Assembly: GCF_921294215.1 (NCBI RefSeq)
Contig: NZ_CAKLDM010000002.1
Location: 2,294,001 to 2,358,000, forward strand
Reading direction: 5' to 3'
Length of the DNA stretch: 64,000 bases
DNA from: Vibrio marisflavi CECT 7928
GTDB taxonomy: Bacteria > Pseudomonadota > Gammaproteobacteria > Enterobacterales > Vibrionaceae
Made by a program: the position numbers and the translations under genes. Shown one piece after another: positions 22,955 through 30,935 of the stretch. The notes beneath the pieces are model-generated. The model saw nothing but the letters and a program-made list of their open reading frames with translations. It was not told the origin of the DNA and searched no databases. Every line of letters starts with the position of its first letter. Position 1 is the first letter of the stretch.

Positions 22955-23420
22955 CCAATCGACTGCGATCACTCAATACCTTGATAAGCAAGGTATTGAG
23001 TACAAAATTCTCACACAATCAAAGCAAACTACATCCATCAAAGAAACGGCTCAGCAAAGAGGAATCTGTCCATCGCGGATGGTGAAATCTATTCTGCTAA
23101 AGGACATGGACAACAATTACTTGTTAGCCTGTGTTCCCGGGGACAAGGTCGTTGATCCAAAAAAAGTTCGAGCTAAGCTCTCATGCAGAAGAGTCACATG
23201 CGTCGCAGCCGCGCAAGTTTATCAAATCACAGGTTTCGAAGTTGGAACCGTCACTCCTTTACTCCTTCCTGACAATATAACTATCCTGTTTGATGTCACC
23301 CTATCACTGCAAAACAAAATCACCATCAGTAGTGGAAGCAAACTATTTGGCATAGAGCTATATTATCTTTCATTACAATCACTTTGCTCACCTATTCTAA
23401 CTGATATTTGTCGTGACTAA
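22947..23420 (+). CDS. YbaK/EbsC-type aminoacyl-tRNA deacylase
   Basis: This protein of about 157 residues has the YbaK/ProX editing-domain pattern: an N-terminal helix plus the [12 protein letters not shown] stretch, [10 protein letters not shown] with the conserved lysine, [18 protein letters not shown], and a C-terminal [11 protein letters not shown]. Such proteins hydrolyse mischarged tRNAs (for instance Cys-tRNAPro or Ala-tRNAPro). Which tRNA this one edits cannot be read from the sequence, so I give no symbol. The ATG at 22947 overlaps the ygfZ stop codon, so it is translationally coupled to ygfZ. A GTG three bases earlier is an alternative start. Confidence 0.85.
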   Translation: MNNQSTAITQYLDKQGIEYKILTQSKQTTSIKETAQQRGICPSRMVKSILLKDMDNNYLLACVPGDKVVDPKKVRAKLSCRRVTCVAAAQVYQITGFEVGTVTPLLLPDNITILFDVTLSLQNKITISSGSKLFGIELYYLSLQSLCSPILTDICRD

Positions 23421-23668
23421 ATAATAAAATGACACACACTAAGTTGTAACAACATATAACAATGTTCAATGGGTAACCGTTCGATAAATTAAATAATAAA
23501 TATATAGAACTTCTACTATTAATTGATGTCAATTAGCGTATGAGATGCAGTTGTGCTCAATTGCATTTGTTCGAGTTTTGAGCCGAATTAGCAAAAACCA
23601 CAAAAACTAGTCTATTATTTATACTGCCATGACAGTTAAACAAGCTAGATTAGGTTTAATAAGGAAAC

Positions 23669-23737
23669 ATGAGCGACATCAACATAAGAGGCAAGCTTTC
23701 ATTCAAGTTACAAATACTTTTGCTAAATTCTACTTAA
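23669..23737 (+). CDS. Tiny ORF of 22 codons, unrecognised
   Basis: ATG follows AAGGA at about 4 bases (AATAAGGAAACATG). The peptide begins MSDINIRGKLSFKLQILLL, a short polar start followed by a hydrophobic run, and stops after 22 residues. It could be a genuine small protein or the surviving 5' end of a decayed membrane-protein gene. I cannot tell which from sequence alone. Confidence 0.25.
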   Translation: MSDINIRGKLSFKLQILLLNST

Positions 23738-23815
23738 ATTGCAGAATTAATATCTAACAAGGTCAGTAACTACTACGTTTTTCCCCAGTGCTATCACAAA
23801 AATAAAATGGGGTGT

Positions 23816-23824
23816 TGGTATAAT
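23816..23824 (+). promoter_or_regulatory. Extended -10 promoter of the small gene at 23856
   Basis: TGGTATAAT is an extended -10 with a consensus hexamer; there is no good -35. Transcription would start near 23831, about 25 bases before the ATG. Confidence 0.5.
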
Positions 23825-23855
23825 CAGCGGTGCTAGAAATTAGGAAGGATATCGT

Positions 23856-24062
23856 ATGAGACAGTTTAAGCGCTATATTCCAAGTATGATTGCTAAACAT
23901 ATAAGTCGGCTATTTAAAGGAAGAATATATATTTATGGAGTTGGTGGGTTTGAGTTTGATAATGGAAAGTTGATATTGCCCGCAAAAGCAGAGCCGAGAC
24001 ACTTCCAAGCTGTAAAAGAAGTTAATCAAGAAATAATGAAGCTTCGCTGCGCCTATATATAG
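23856..24062 (+). CDS. Small conserved-looking protein, function unknown
   Basis: A 68-residue basic protein begins MRQFKRYIPSMIAKHISRL and continues with an amphipathic N-terminal helix, a short beta-rich segment (GRIYIYGVGGFEFDNGKLIL) and a C-terminal helix. A strong AGGAAGG ribosome site lies 7 bases before the ATG and a consensus extended -10 promoter lies further upstream, so it is likely expressed. I do not recognise a named family. It converges on ubiI and shares a hairpin with it. Its chance of being real rests on the promoter, ribosome site and protein-like composition. Confidence 0.6.
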   Translation: MRQFKRYIPSMIAKHISRLFKGRIYIYGVGGFEFDNGKLILPAKAEPRHFQAVKEVNQEIMKLRCAYI

Positions 24063-24067
24063 CGAAG

Positions 24068-24104
24068 CAAAAGAGTGAGACTGGAAGTCACCCAGCCTCA
24101 CTCT
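24068..24104 (-). terminator. Terminator of the ygfB-ubiH-ubiI operon
   Basis: An 8-base-pair stem (AGAGTGAG/CTCACTCT) is extended by CTGG/CCAG after one mismatch. TTTTG follows on the minus strand. It lies between the convergent small gene and ubiI and may serve both. Confidence 0.6.
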
Positions 24105-24140
24105 CAAGTCAATAAATCACCGCACTGAATTCGAGCTCAT

Positions 24141-25364
24141 TTACTTCGCTAGCTCAGGTAAATTCCCTTTAACCCCCAACGCATATTTCATCACTTCGTC
24201 TTTGGCCCCCGGCAAGTATGACACTGCACTCAAGCCAATCCCACGAACTAACTTCTTAACTGGATTACTACCATCAAATAACTCTTTAAAGCCTTGCATA
24301 GCCGCTTGCATCTTAACCGCTTCTGCTTTTCTCCAGCGCTCATAGCTACGCAGGTTTTTCTTTGAACCGATGTCTTGCCCCTGCTCCCAAATAGAAATCA
24401 CATGTTGAGCTAAACTGGCCGCATCAAGAAAGCCCAAATTCACTCCTTGGCCAGCCAAAGGGTGGATAGTGTGGGCAGCATCTCCTACCAAAGCGACTCG
24501 CTCTGAGGCAAAGTCTCTCGCATAACGCATTTTTAACGGGAAAGCATGGCGCTCTCCGACAACTTTGCAAAGCCCCAACTTGCCATCAAATTCCGCAGTT
24601 AAAGTTTGGTTAAACTCTTGTTCAGTCATATCGACTAGAGACTCCGCTCGTAGAGGATCAGTAGACCAAACTATTGAGCATAATTTCTCTGACTGAGAGG
24701 GATCAGAAGACTTAACAGGCAGAAATGCAAGTGGCCCAGAAGGTGTAAACACTTGCCTAGCTACACCATTATGAGGCAAGGCCGTCTCAATATTCGCGAC
24801 TAAAGCGCTATGTCCATAGTCCCAGTGAGTTAGCGGAATATCGAAGTGGTTACGAACCCATGAGTTAGCACCATCAGCACCAACAACAAGCTTCGCTGTT
24901 AGCATTTGGCCATCATCAAGAGACATCCAAGCTTCGCTTTCGCCAATATTCAACGATTGAATGGTCGCAGGCATGAACAGAGAAACATTCGGGCAACGTT
25001 TTACTACGTTCAGTAAAGAGAGCTGAATAACTCGGTTTTCGACAATATGGCCCAAGTTGTTTTGCGCAATATCTTCTGCAGAAAAACTTATGTTAGCGAA
25101 ACTATCTTTCTCCCACACTTCCATAGCATTGTAAGGAGACAGTCTCTTCTGCTCGATTGCTTCCCAAGCGCCAACTTTTCTTAGAATATTTTCACTGGCA
25201 CGATTTAGCGCTGACACTCTAACATCAGGTAAATCAGAAAGCGTTTCATTGGGTATCTTGCTCTCAATAACAGCCACCCTCAATTCAGTTTCTTTCAGAG
25301 CGGTTGCCAAAGCTAGCCCAACCATACCGCCGCCAACTATGGCAATGTCAACATTTTGCATCAT
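24141..25364 (-). CDS. ubiI: 2-polyprenylphenol hydroxylase UbiI (VisC family)
   Basis: UbiI is a flavin monooxygenase that hydroxylates carbon 5 of the ubiquinone ring precursor. The 407-residue protein has the FAD-binding motif IAIVGGGMVGLALATAL at residues 6-22, the conserved VVGADGANSWVR segment near residue 160, and the second FAD motif GDAAHTIHPLAGQGVNLGFLD near residue 290. It is the last gene of ygfB-ubiH-ubiI, 16 bases after ubiH. It is assigned to UbiI rather than UbiH by operon order and similarity to VisC; the paralogue UbiF cannot be fully excluded on sequence motifs alone. Confidence 0.9.
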   Translation of the reverse strand: MMQNVDIAIVGGGMVGLALATALKETELRVAVIESKIPNETLSDLPDVRVSALNRASENILRKVGAWEAIEQKRLSPYNAMEVWEKDSFANISFSAEDIAQNNLGHIVENRVIQLSLLNVVKRCPNVSLFMPATIQSLNIGESEAWMSLDDGQMLTAKLVVGADGANSWVRNHFDIPLTHWDYGHSALVANIETALPHNGVARQVFTPSGPLAFLPVKSSDPSQSEKLCSIVWSTDPLRAESLVDMTEQEFNQTLTAEFDGKLGLCKVVGERHAFPLKMRYARDFASERVALVGDAAHTIHPLAGQGVNLGFLDAASLAQHVISIWEQGQDIGSKKNLRSYERWRKAEAVKMQAAMQGFKELFDGSNPVKKLVRGIGLSAVSYLPGAKDEVMKYALGVKGNLPELAK

Positions 25365-25380
25365 CTATCTAACCTTGTTT

Positions 25381-26559
25381 TTAGCGGTCAATTAACCCGA
25401 GAGTTTGTTGTAATAAAGGAGCTTTTAACTGTGGCAAATTATCCATTGCAAACAAGCCTAAGTTTCTAGCGAGCCTAAGAGCTGGTAGTTCATTTGAGAA
25501 CAGGTGAACCAAACAGGATGTAAGCTGAATAGTATTGATACGATCGCTCTCGCGGCGCGTACGAAAACCTGCGAGCACTTTATGCTGTCCCGGATCTTCA
25601 ATACATTTTTCGATCTCTTCAACTAAGCTAGCAACATCACGGATACCCAAGTTAAAGCCCTGCCCCGCAATAGGGTGTAGTGTCTGAGCTGCATTACCTA
25701 CAATGGCAAATCGGTGAGATACGTTTTGCATTCTGGTTCTTAATACCAATGGGTAGTTGGCTCGCTTACCCACTTGCGTGAATTGTCCTAAGCGCCAGCC
25801 AAACTCAGACTGAAGTCGTGACAAAAACTCATCATCACTTAGGCCAATGACTTCATTTACATGTTTAGGAGCCATACACCAAACAAGAGACATTCGATTT
25901 TCACTTAGCGGAAGCAGCGCCACTGGACCATTTTCCGTAAAGCGCTCAAAAGCCCTATGATTGTGCTGCTCACTTGTGACGACGTTAGCGATCACTGCAC
26001 TTTGCTCAAAGTCGTGCTCTGCACTGGGCATATTGAGTAGCTCACAGCAAGTAGAACCAGCACCATCAGCCGCTACCAGAAGGTTCGCTTGTATTTGGCT
26101 ACCACTAGATAAACAAACACTGACCTGTTTTGTAGATCGCTCGATAGATTCAACGCTATCAGGGCACAAGTAATCAATATTCTCGATTGCATCGACAAGT
26201 TTTTGAAACTCTCGACCAACATGAGCTAGCTCAACAACATACCCAAGAGCATCTACAAACAGATCTTTACTACTAATGTCGGTCATTCCAGCATGGTGAC
26301 GATCAGAGACATGAATATCGTCAATTTGGGTTGCTAGTGGTTGCAGAACTTCCCACAAGCCGTACTTTCTCAATATTTGTACAGTTCCATGCGAAAGCGC
26401 AATACAACGAGAATCAAAACCTGGGTGCTTAGAATGGTCAAGCTCACACGGCTCAACAACAGCGACTTTCAGCTTTCCTTTACTCGCATCGTTTAGAGCT
26501 AAAGCCAATGTCATACCAGCCATTGCTCCACCAGCGATGACAATATCGTAGTTAGTCAT
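25381..26559 (-). CDS. ubiH: 2-octaprenyl-6-methoxyphenol hydroxylase UbiH
   Basis: UbiH hydroxylates carbon 1 of the ubiquinone precursor. The 392-residue flavoprotein shows IVIAGGAMAGMTLALAL at the N-terminus, LVAADGAGSTCCELL in the middle and GNAAQTLHPIAGQGFNLGIRD near residue 290. The GNAAQTLHP form, with Asn and Gln where most paralogues have Asp and His, is typical of UbiH. It lies between ygfB (39 bases upstream) and ubiI (16 bases downstream). In E. coli the aminopeptidase gene pepP lies between ygfB and ubiH; here it is absent. Confidence 0.93.
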   Translation of the reverse strand: MTNYDIVIAGGAMAGMTLALALNDASKGKLKVAVVEPCELDHSKHPGFDSRCIALSHGTVQILRKYGLWEVLQPLATQIDDIHVSDRHHAGMTDISSKDLFVDALGYVVELAHVGREFQKLVDAIENIDYLCPDSVESIERSTKQVSVCLSSGSQIQANLLVAADGAGSTCCELLNMPSAEHDFEQSAVIANVVTSEQHNHRAFERFTENGPVALLPLSENRMSLVWCMAPKHVNEVIGLSDDEFLSRLQSEFGWRLGQFTQVGKRANYPLVLRTRMQNVSHRFAIVGNAAQTLHPIAGQGFNLGIRDVASLVEEIEKCIEDPGQHKVLAGFRTRRESDRINTIQLTSCLVHLFSNELPALRLARNLGLFAMDNLPQLKAPLLQQTLGLIDR

Positions 26560-26598
26560 TCGAACAACTTCTCGTCTACTTATCTAACAGTTACTACT

Positions 26599-27186
26599 CT
26601 AGTGAATAGTAGGTTTCTTGTCTTGACCTTCTCCTTGAGCCGGCTTCTTACCAAGCTCAGCATGAATAGTCAGAACACAAATTTTGGCATGATCCATAAC
26701 TTGTTCAAGCAACTGAGCTTGCTCCTCAAGATCGTCTTCTTCGTCAATACCTAGACGAGCGATCTCTTCCAAGTCAGATAGAGACTCTTTAACCTCTTGA
26801 GATGCCTTACGCAGCTTAGCATCAGCCAAACCTAAACCGGATATAAAGTGATTCACCCAGTCAGAAAAACTATCAGCCACTTCCAAAAGGCTAGCTTTAG
26901 AAAGTTCTGCTGGTAACAGAAGTGATAATTCGAAGCTTGAACTCATCAGCTCCTTTTTTGTCGCATCAAATACACGCTGCGCTTGTTCTAACGCATTGAT
27001 AGGCCAGCCCATACCTTCATTGGTATAGTCAAAAAGCAACGACTTCCAAGTATCATCGGTTGGGTTTAGACCACCACTTAGCATCCCAACTAGCAAACCA
27101 TGTAGTTCAGCAGGGTTAACCGAGAGAGAACTCGAGTTTAGTGTGTCGGATAAAGTGGCATAATCAGGAAGAGTGTTACTAGTCAT
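26599..27186 (-). CDS. ygfB: YgfB/UPF0149 family protein
   Basis: This 195-residue acidic, helical protein belongs to the UPF0149 (YecA/YgfB) family, as shown by LHGLLVGMLSGGLNP near the N-terminus and FSDWVNHFISGLGLADAKL in the second half. Its biochemical role is not settled; in Pseudomonas the homologue YgfB affects ampDh3 expression. It heads the operon with ubiH and ubiI and diverges from zapA, the E. coli arrangement apart from the missing pepP. The C-terminal tail (KKPAQGEGQDKKPTIH) is polar and probably disordered. Confidence 0.93.
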   Translation of the reverse strand: MTSNTLPDYATLSDTLNSSSLSVNPAELHGLLVGMLSGGLNPTDDTWKSLLFDYTNEGMGWPINALEQAQRVFDATKKELMSSSFELSLLLPAELSKASLLEVADSFSDWVNHFISGLGLADAKLRKASQEVKESLSDLEEIARLGIDEEDDLEEQAQLLEQVMDHAKICVLTIHAELGKKPAQGEGQDKKPTIH

Positions 27187-27461
27187 ATGAAGGCCTAAAT
27201 CAAAAAATTTCTAGGAGCTACCAACCAATGAAGTCGGTAGCCCCTAATAATAGCATTACCTAAGCTACGCTGAAATGTTCACATCACGAAATATGGATAG
27301 CTTGTATTCAATTTGCCCATTTCCTGTGTAATTGGCCTATCATTTAAGTACCAACGAGTAGAAAAGCTTGAATCTTATAGAGCGTTTAAATTATAGTTTC
27401 TACCTCGGTGGTCACGTATGATAATCACCATAAAAAGAAGCGCGTATAGAGTTCATGGATA

Positions 27462-27767
27462 ATGAGTAATCAAGCGGTAGAAGTTGAAATTTTAGGAAAG
27501 TTAACTCGAGTAAATTGTCCAGAAGGGCAAGAAGAATCTCTCATTGAGGCAGCGCAAGACCTCGATGACCGTTTAAGAGAAATGACCTCAAAAACGAAAG
27601 TAACCAATGAAGTTCAGCTGCTAACCATAGCCGCTCTAAATTGCTGTTATGAACTAAAGCAAACTAGCAAGGTTTCAAAAAACCAGCAAAGCGAACTCTT
27701 TGAGAAGGTAGAAAAGCTTTCGGACTCGCTAGAACAAGCTTTAAGTAAAGTCAGATCTGCAAGTTAA
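27462..27767 (+). CDS. zapA: Cell division protein ZapA
   Basis: ZapA binds FtsZ and promotes bundling of protofilaments in the Z-ring. The 101-residue protein has an N-terminal globular part (VEVEILGKLTRVNCPEG then LIEAAQDLDDRLREM) and a long C-terminal coiled coil from about residue 58. Length fits E. coli ZapA (109). The 6S RNA gene and the 5-formyltetrahydrofolate cyclo-ligase gene follow directly on the same strand, the conserved zapA-ssrS-ygfA cluster, which confirms the call. It is divergent from ygfB across 275 bases. Confidence 0.96.
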   Translation: MSNQAVEVEILGKLTRVNCPEGQEESLIEAAQDLDDRLREMTSKTKVTNEVQLLTIAALNCCYELKQTSKVSKNQQSELFEKVEKLSDSLEQALSKVRSAS

Positions 27768-27787
27768 CTTTACTTGTAAGCACAAAT

Positions 27788-27974
27788 ATTTACCCTGAGG
27801 TGTTTGTCTGTGGGATTAAGTCCCTGAGCCGATAAGCAATACTTTAGGATTAGTACTTGCTAACTATTGAGCAAGCTCGACTCGTATCGAGAAGCCTACG
27901 GTTAACATTGCCAATCCGCCTTGAACCAGCTGGTTCAAGGGTCAATATCCTCAACGGCACCCCGGGGTATCTCC
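27788..27974 (+). ncRNA. ssrS: 6S RNA
   Basis: 6S RNA binds the sigma-70 RNA polymerase holoenzyme and dampens transcription in stationary phase. The closing stem is visible: TTTACCCTGAGGTGTTTG at the 5' end pairs with CACCCCGGGGTATCTCC at the 3' end. Internal blocks match the E. coli RNA: AGTCCCTGAGCCGATA, GAGAAGCCT and CCTTGAACC...GGTTCAAGGGT. Length is about 187 nucleotides. Its position between zapA and the ygfA homologue is conserved. The exact ends are estimated from the E. coli pattern. Confidence 0.95.
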
Positions 27975-28032
27975 TACATCACTCTGCTGAACTTGTAGAC
28001 CATCGCAGCTCACAACGGACATTTCGTACATT

Positions 28033-28623
28033 ATGATAATTTCCCGTGACTCCTTAAGAAAATCCATTCGAGAAAAACGTAATAAGTTAAGTAAAGATCA
28101 GCAGCAACGAGCTGGACAAGAGTTAGTCAATACGTTTCTGCAACTAGACGAGCTGAAAGCTAGCCAACATATCGCTCTATATTTATCGAATGACGGTGAA
28201 TTGTCTACCCAACCACTCATCGAAGCGCTTTGGAATATAGGAAAGCAAATTTACCTACCCATCTTGCATCCTTTTTCTAAAGGGAACTTGTTGTTCCTAA
28301 CATACGAGAAAAGTACGCAATTAATCGCCAACCGCTATGGCATTTTGGAACCCAAACTTAGCCAACAAGAGATAAAGCCAGTTGCTGAGATCGATATGAT
28401 CTGTACTCCGCTTGTCGGCTTTGATGACAAAGGTAATCGGTTGGGCATGGGCGGCGGTTACTACGATCGCACGCTAGAAAACTGGCAACACGGCTCAAAA
28501 GGCCCCTTCCCTATTGGCATCGCTCATGATTGTCAGCAAGTTGACGCGATACCGACTCACTCATGGGATATCCCTCTACCAAAACTCGTCACTCCTAGCA
28601 AAATATGGCAATGGAATACTTAA
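28033..28623 (+). CDS. ygfA: 5-formyltetrahydrofolate cyclo-ligase
   Basis: This enzyme converts 5-formyltetrahydrofolate to 5,10-methenyltetrahydrofolate with ATP. The 196-residue protein has the basic N-terminal substrate-binding part SLRKSIREKRNKLS, the middle stretch LYLSNDGELSTQPLIEAL, and the signature GFDDKGNRLGMGGGYYDRTL near residue 135, which forms the nucleotide-binding loop. It lies 58 bases after the 6S RNA gene and is probably expressed from the same transcript, as in many bacteria. In E. coli the gene is also called fau. Confidence 0.96.
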   Translation: MIISRDSLRKSIREKRNKLSKDQQQRAGQELVNTFLQLDELKASQHIALYLSNDGELSTQPLIEALWNIGKQIYLPILHPFSKGNLLFLTYEKSTQLIANRYGILEPKLSQQEIKPVAEIDMICTPLVGFDDKGNRLGMGGGYYDRTLENWQHGSKGPFPIGIAHDCQQVDAIPTHSWDIPLPKLVTPSKIWQWNT

Positions 28624-28674
28624 TATCTAGCTAATTTTGATAGCGTCATATTAAATAGTTTTTCATTCAGCTTG

Positions 28675-28696
28675 AACTCGCATCTTTGCGAGTTTT
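28675..28696 (+). terminator. Terminator after the ygfA homologue
   Basis: A perfect 8-base-pair stem AACTCGCA/TGCGAGTT with a TCTT loop ends in TTTT. It closes the zapA-ssrS-ygfA unit just before the rpiA promoter. Confidence 0.65.
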
Positions 28697-28701
28697 AGGT
28701 A

Positions 28702-28707
28702 TATAAT
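28702..28707 (+). promoter_or_regulatory. -10 element of the rpiA promoter
   Basis: A consensus TATAAT lies 45 bases before the rpiA ATG, directly after the upstream terminator. No convincing -35 hexamer is seen at 17 bases. Confidence 0.45.
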
Positions 28708-28751
28708 CGCGCCAAATTCACTTGGTAACGCAAACATTTTAGGAGATGAGC

Positions 28752-29408
28752 ATGACTCAAGATGAGATGAAAAAAGCGGCAGGTTGGGCTGCGCTAAAAT
28801 ACGTTGAAAAAGGTAGCATTGTTGGTGTCGGCACTGGCTCTACTGTCAATCATTTCATCGACGCTCTGGACACGATTAAAGAAGACATCAAAGGTGCAGT
28901 GTCTAGCTCTGTTGCTTCCACAGAAAGACTAAAGCAACTTGATATAGAAGTGTTTGACTGCAACGACGTTACTTCACTAGATGTTTATGTAGATGGTGCT
29001 GATGAGATCAACGCTGCACGTGAAATGATCAAAGGTGGCGGCGCTGCGCTAACTAGAGAAAAAATAGTGGCTGCAATCTCCAATAAGTTCATCTGTATTG
29101 TTGACGGCACTAAAGCGGTTGATGTGCTAGGTACATTCCCATTACCAGTTGAAGTCATTCCAATGGCACGCTCTCAAGTTGGAAGAGAAATCGTCAAACT
29201 TGGTGGTGACCCGGTTTATCGTGAAGGTGTTGTTACAGACAACGGCAACATTATTATTGATGTTCACGGCCTAAGCATCACGAACCCTAAAGAACTGGAA
29301 GACAAGTTCAACTCGATTCCTGGTGTCGTCACAGTTGGCCTTTTTGCTCACCGTGGTGCTGATGTAGTTATTACTGGCACACCTGAAGGTGCAAAAATCG
29401 AAGAGTAA
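28752..29408 (+). CDS. rpiA: Ribose-5-phosphate isomerase A
   Basis: RpiA interconverts ribose 5-phosphate and ribulose 5-phosphate in the pentose phosphate pathway. Conserved segments are [15 protein letters not shown] (phosphate-binding), VDGADEIN (catalytic Asp) and [12 protein letters not shown]. The frame has an ATG at 28746 directly against AGGAG, with no spacing; the ATG at 28752 has the proper 6-base spacing and gives [12 protein letters not shown], aligned with E. coli MTQDELKKAVGW. The preferred product is 218 residues. A strong terminator follows before serA, the conserved neighbour. Confidence 0.97.
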   Translation: MTQDEMKKAAGWAALKYVEKGSIVGVGTGSTVNHFIDALDTIKEDIKGAVSSSVASTERLKQLDIEVFDCNDVTSLDVYVDGADEINAAREMIKGGGAALTREKIVAAISNKFICIVDGTKAVDVLGTFPLPVEVIPMARSQVGREIVKLGGDPVYREGVVTDNGNIIIDVHGLSITNPKELEDKFNSIPGVVTVGLFAHRGADVVITGTPEGAKIEE

Positions 29409-29442
29409 CCTATTTACATACTCAAGTAGTAATCAAACTACA

Positions 29443-29466
29443 TAAAGCGCCTTATGGCGCTTTATT
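29443..29466 (+). terminator. Terminator after rpiA
   Basis: A 10-base-pair stem ATAAAGCGCC/GGCGCTTTAT with a TTAT loop lies 34 bases after the rpiA stop. The T-run is short but the stem is strong. Confidence 0.65.
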
Positions 29467-29650
29467 ATCTTATATTCCCAATTATTTTCCTTTTTCCTGT
29501 AATTTTCTTACCCAAAACAATTAATTTTTGTTACTTTAATGAACACAGAACACCAAGGAAAACGTTTGCGTGAGCATTATTCGACTAAATTTCACGTAAT
29601 TTCCGCATTTCGAACACAACATATCTCATTTGCGTTATAGGACGAGAACA

Positions 29651-30880
29651 ATGGCTAAAGTTTCACTGGAAAAAGAAAAAATAAAAATCCTACTACTTGA
29701 AGGGCCACATTCCTCTTCAGTTGAAGTCTTAAAGGCCGAAGGCTACACCAACATTGAATACCACAAAGGTTCCCTTTCTGAATCTGAGCTGATGGAAGCG
29801 ATTAAAGATGCTCACTTTGTGGGCATTCGCTCTCGAACTCATCTTTCCAAGGAAGTCATTGACGCTGCGAAAAAGCTCGTCGCAATTGGCTGCTTTTGTA
29901 TTGGCACTAACCAGGTTGACCTTAAAGCTGCGGCAGAGCGTGGTATTCCTGTCTTTAATGCCCCATTCTCAAATACTCGTAGTGTCGCAGAGCTCGTGTT
30001 AGGCCAGCTTTTATTGCTGCTTCGTGGCATCCCAGAGAAGAATGCATTAGCTCACCGTGGTATTTGGAAAAAAAGCGCCGACCACTCTTACGAAGCGCGT
30101 GGCAAAAAGTTGGGTATTATCGGCTATGGACACATCGGTACTCAGCTAGGCATTATTGCTGAAAACTTGGGCATGCGCGTGTACTTCTACGATATTGAGA
30201 ACAAGCTCTCTCTTGGTAACGCAACTCAAGTCAGCTCGATGGCTGAGCTTTTAAATCAATGTGATGTCATTTCTCTGCACGTTCCAGAAACAGATGACAC
30301 TAAGAACATGATGGGTGAAGAGCAATTCGCTTTAATGAAACCGGGCGCCATTTTCATTAATGCTGCACGTGGAACGGTAGTCGATATTCAAGCACTCGCC
30401 TCAGCAATTGAATCAAAGCAACTAGCAGGTGCTGCAATTGATGTATTTCCTGTAGAGCCAAAAACCAATGCTGACCCATTTGAGTCTCCACTAATACAGT
30501 ACGACAACGTGATTCTAACACCGCACGTTGGTGGTTCGACTCAAGAAGCTCAAGAGAATATTGGTATTGAAGTAGCTGGCAAACTTGCGAAGTATTCTGA
30601 CAATGGCTCTACATTGTCTAGCGTCAACTTCCCTGAAGTATCACTGCCTATTCATAGAGATTGTTCAAGGCTACTACACATTCACCGTAACCAACCGGGT
30701 ATTTTGACGCAGATAAACACTATATTTGCAGAAGAAAGCATCAACATTGCCGGACAATACCTGCAAACCTCTTCTGATATTGGTTATGTGGTCATCGACG
30801 TGGAGTCAGCCCGCTCGAATGAGGCTTTAGAAAAGCTGAAAAATATTAGCGGCACAATAAGAGCACGTATCTTGCACTAA
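29651..30880 (+). CDS. serA: D-3-phosphoglycerate dehydrogenase
   Basis: SerA oxidises 3-phosphoglycerate to 3-phosphohydroxypyruvate, the first step of serine synthesis. The start at 29651 gives MAKVSLEKEKIKILLLEG, matching the E. coli N-terminus; a TTG-type extension to 29630 is unlikely. The product is 409 residues (410 in E. coli). The NAD-binding motif GIIGYGHIGTQLG lies near residue 155, and HVGGSTQEAQENIG carries the catalytic histidine. A C-terminal ACT domain (residues about 337-409), reading HIHRNQPGILTQINTIFAE at its start, provides serine feedback inhibition. It ends at a bidirectional terminator shared with the next gene. Confidence 0.97.
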   Translation: MAKVSLEKEKIKILLLEGPHSSSVEVLKAEGYTNIEYHKGSLSESELMEAIKDAHFVGIRSRTHLSKEVIDAAKKLVAIGCFCIGTNQVDLKAAAERGIPVFNAPFSNTRSVAELVLGQLLLLLRGIPEKNALAHRGIWKKSADHSYEARGKKLGIIGYGHIGTQLGIIAENLGMRVYFYDIENKLSLGNATQVSSMAELLNQCDVISLHVPETDDTKNMMGEEQFALMKPGAIFINAARGTVVDIQALASAIESKQLAGAAIDVFPVEPKTNADPFESPLIQYDNVILTPHVGGSTQEAQENIGIEVAGKLAKYSDNGSTLSSVNFPEVSLPIHRDCSRLLHIHRNQPGILTQINTIFAEESINIAGQYLQTSSDIGYVVIDVESARSNEALEKLKNISGTIRARILH

Positions 30881-30907
30881 GAATGCGTTCTATTGCGGTG
30901 TTATAGC

Positions 30908-30935
30908 AAAAAGGCTACTAAGAAGTAGCCTTTTT
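30908..30935. terminator. Bidirectional terminator between serA and the cyclase gene
   Basis: A perfect stem AAAAAGGCTACT/AGTAGCCTTTTT with a 4-base loop has T-runs in both directions. It overlaps the last codons of the cyclase gene on the minus strand. Confidence 0.8.

Larger units (their letters stand above)
23421..23855. other. AT-rich gap with one tiny ORF and a promoter
   Basis: This 435-base stretch is AT-rich. It holds a 22-codon ORF with a good ribosome site (23669-23737) and an extended -10 promoter (23816-23824) serving the following small gene. I see no RNA gene or mobile element in it. Confidence 0.5.
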
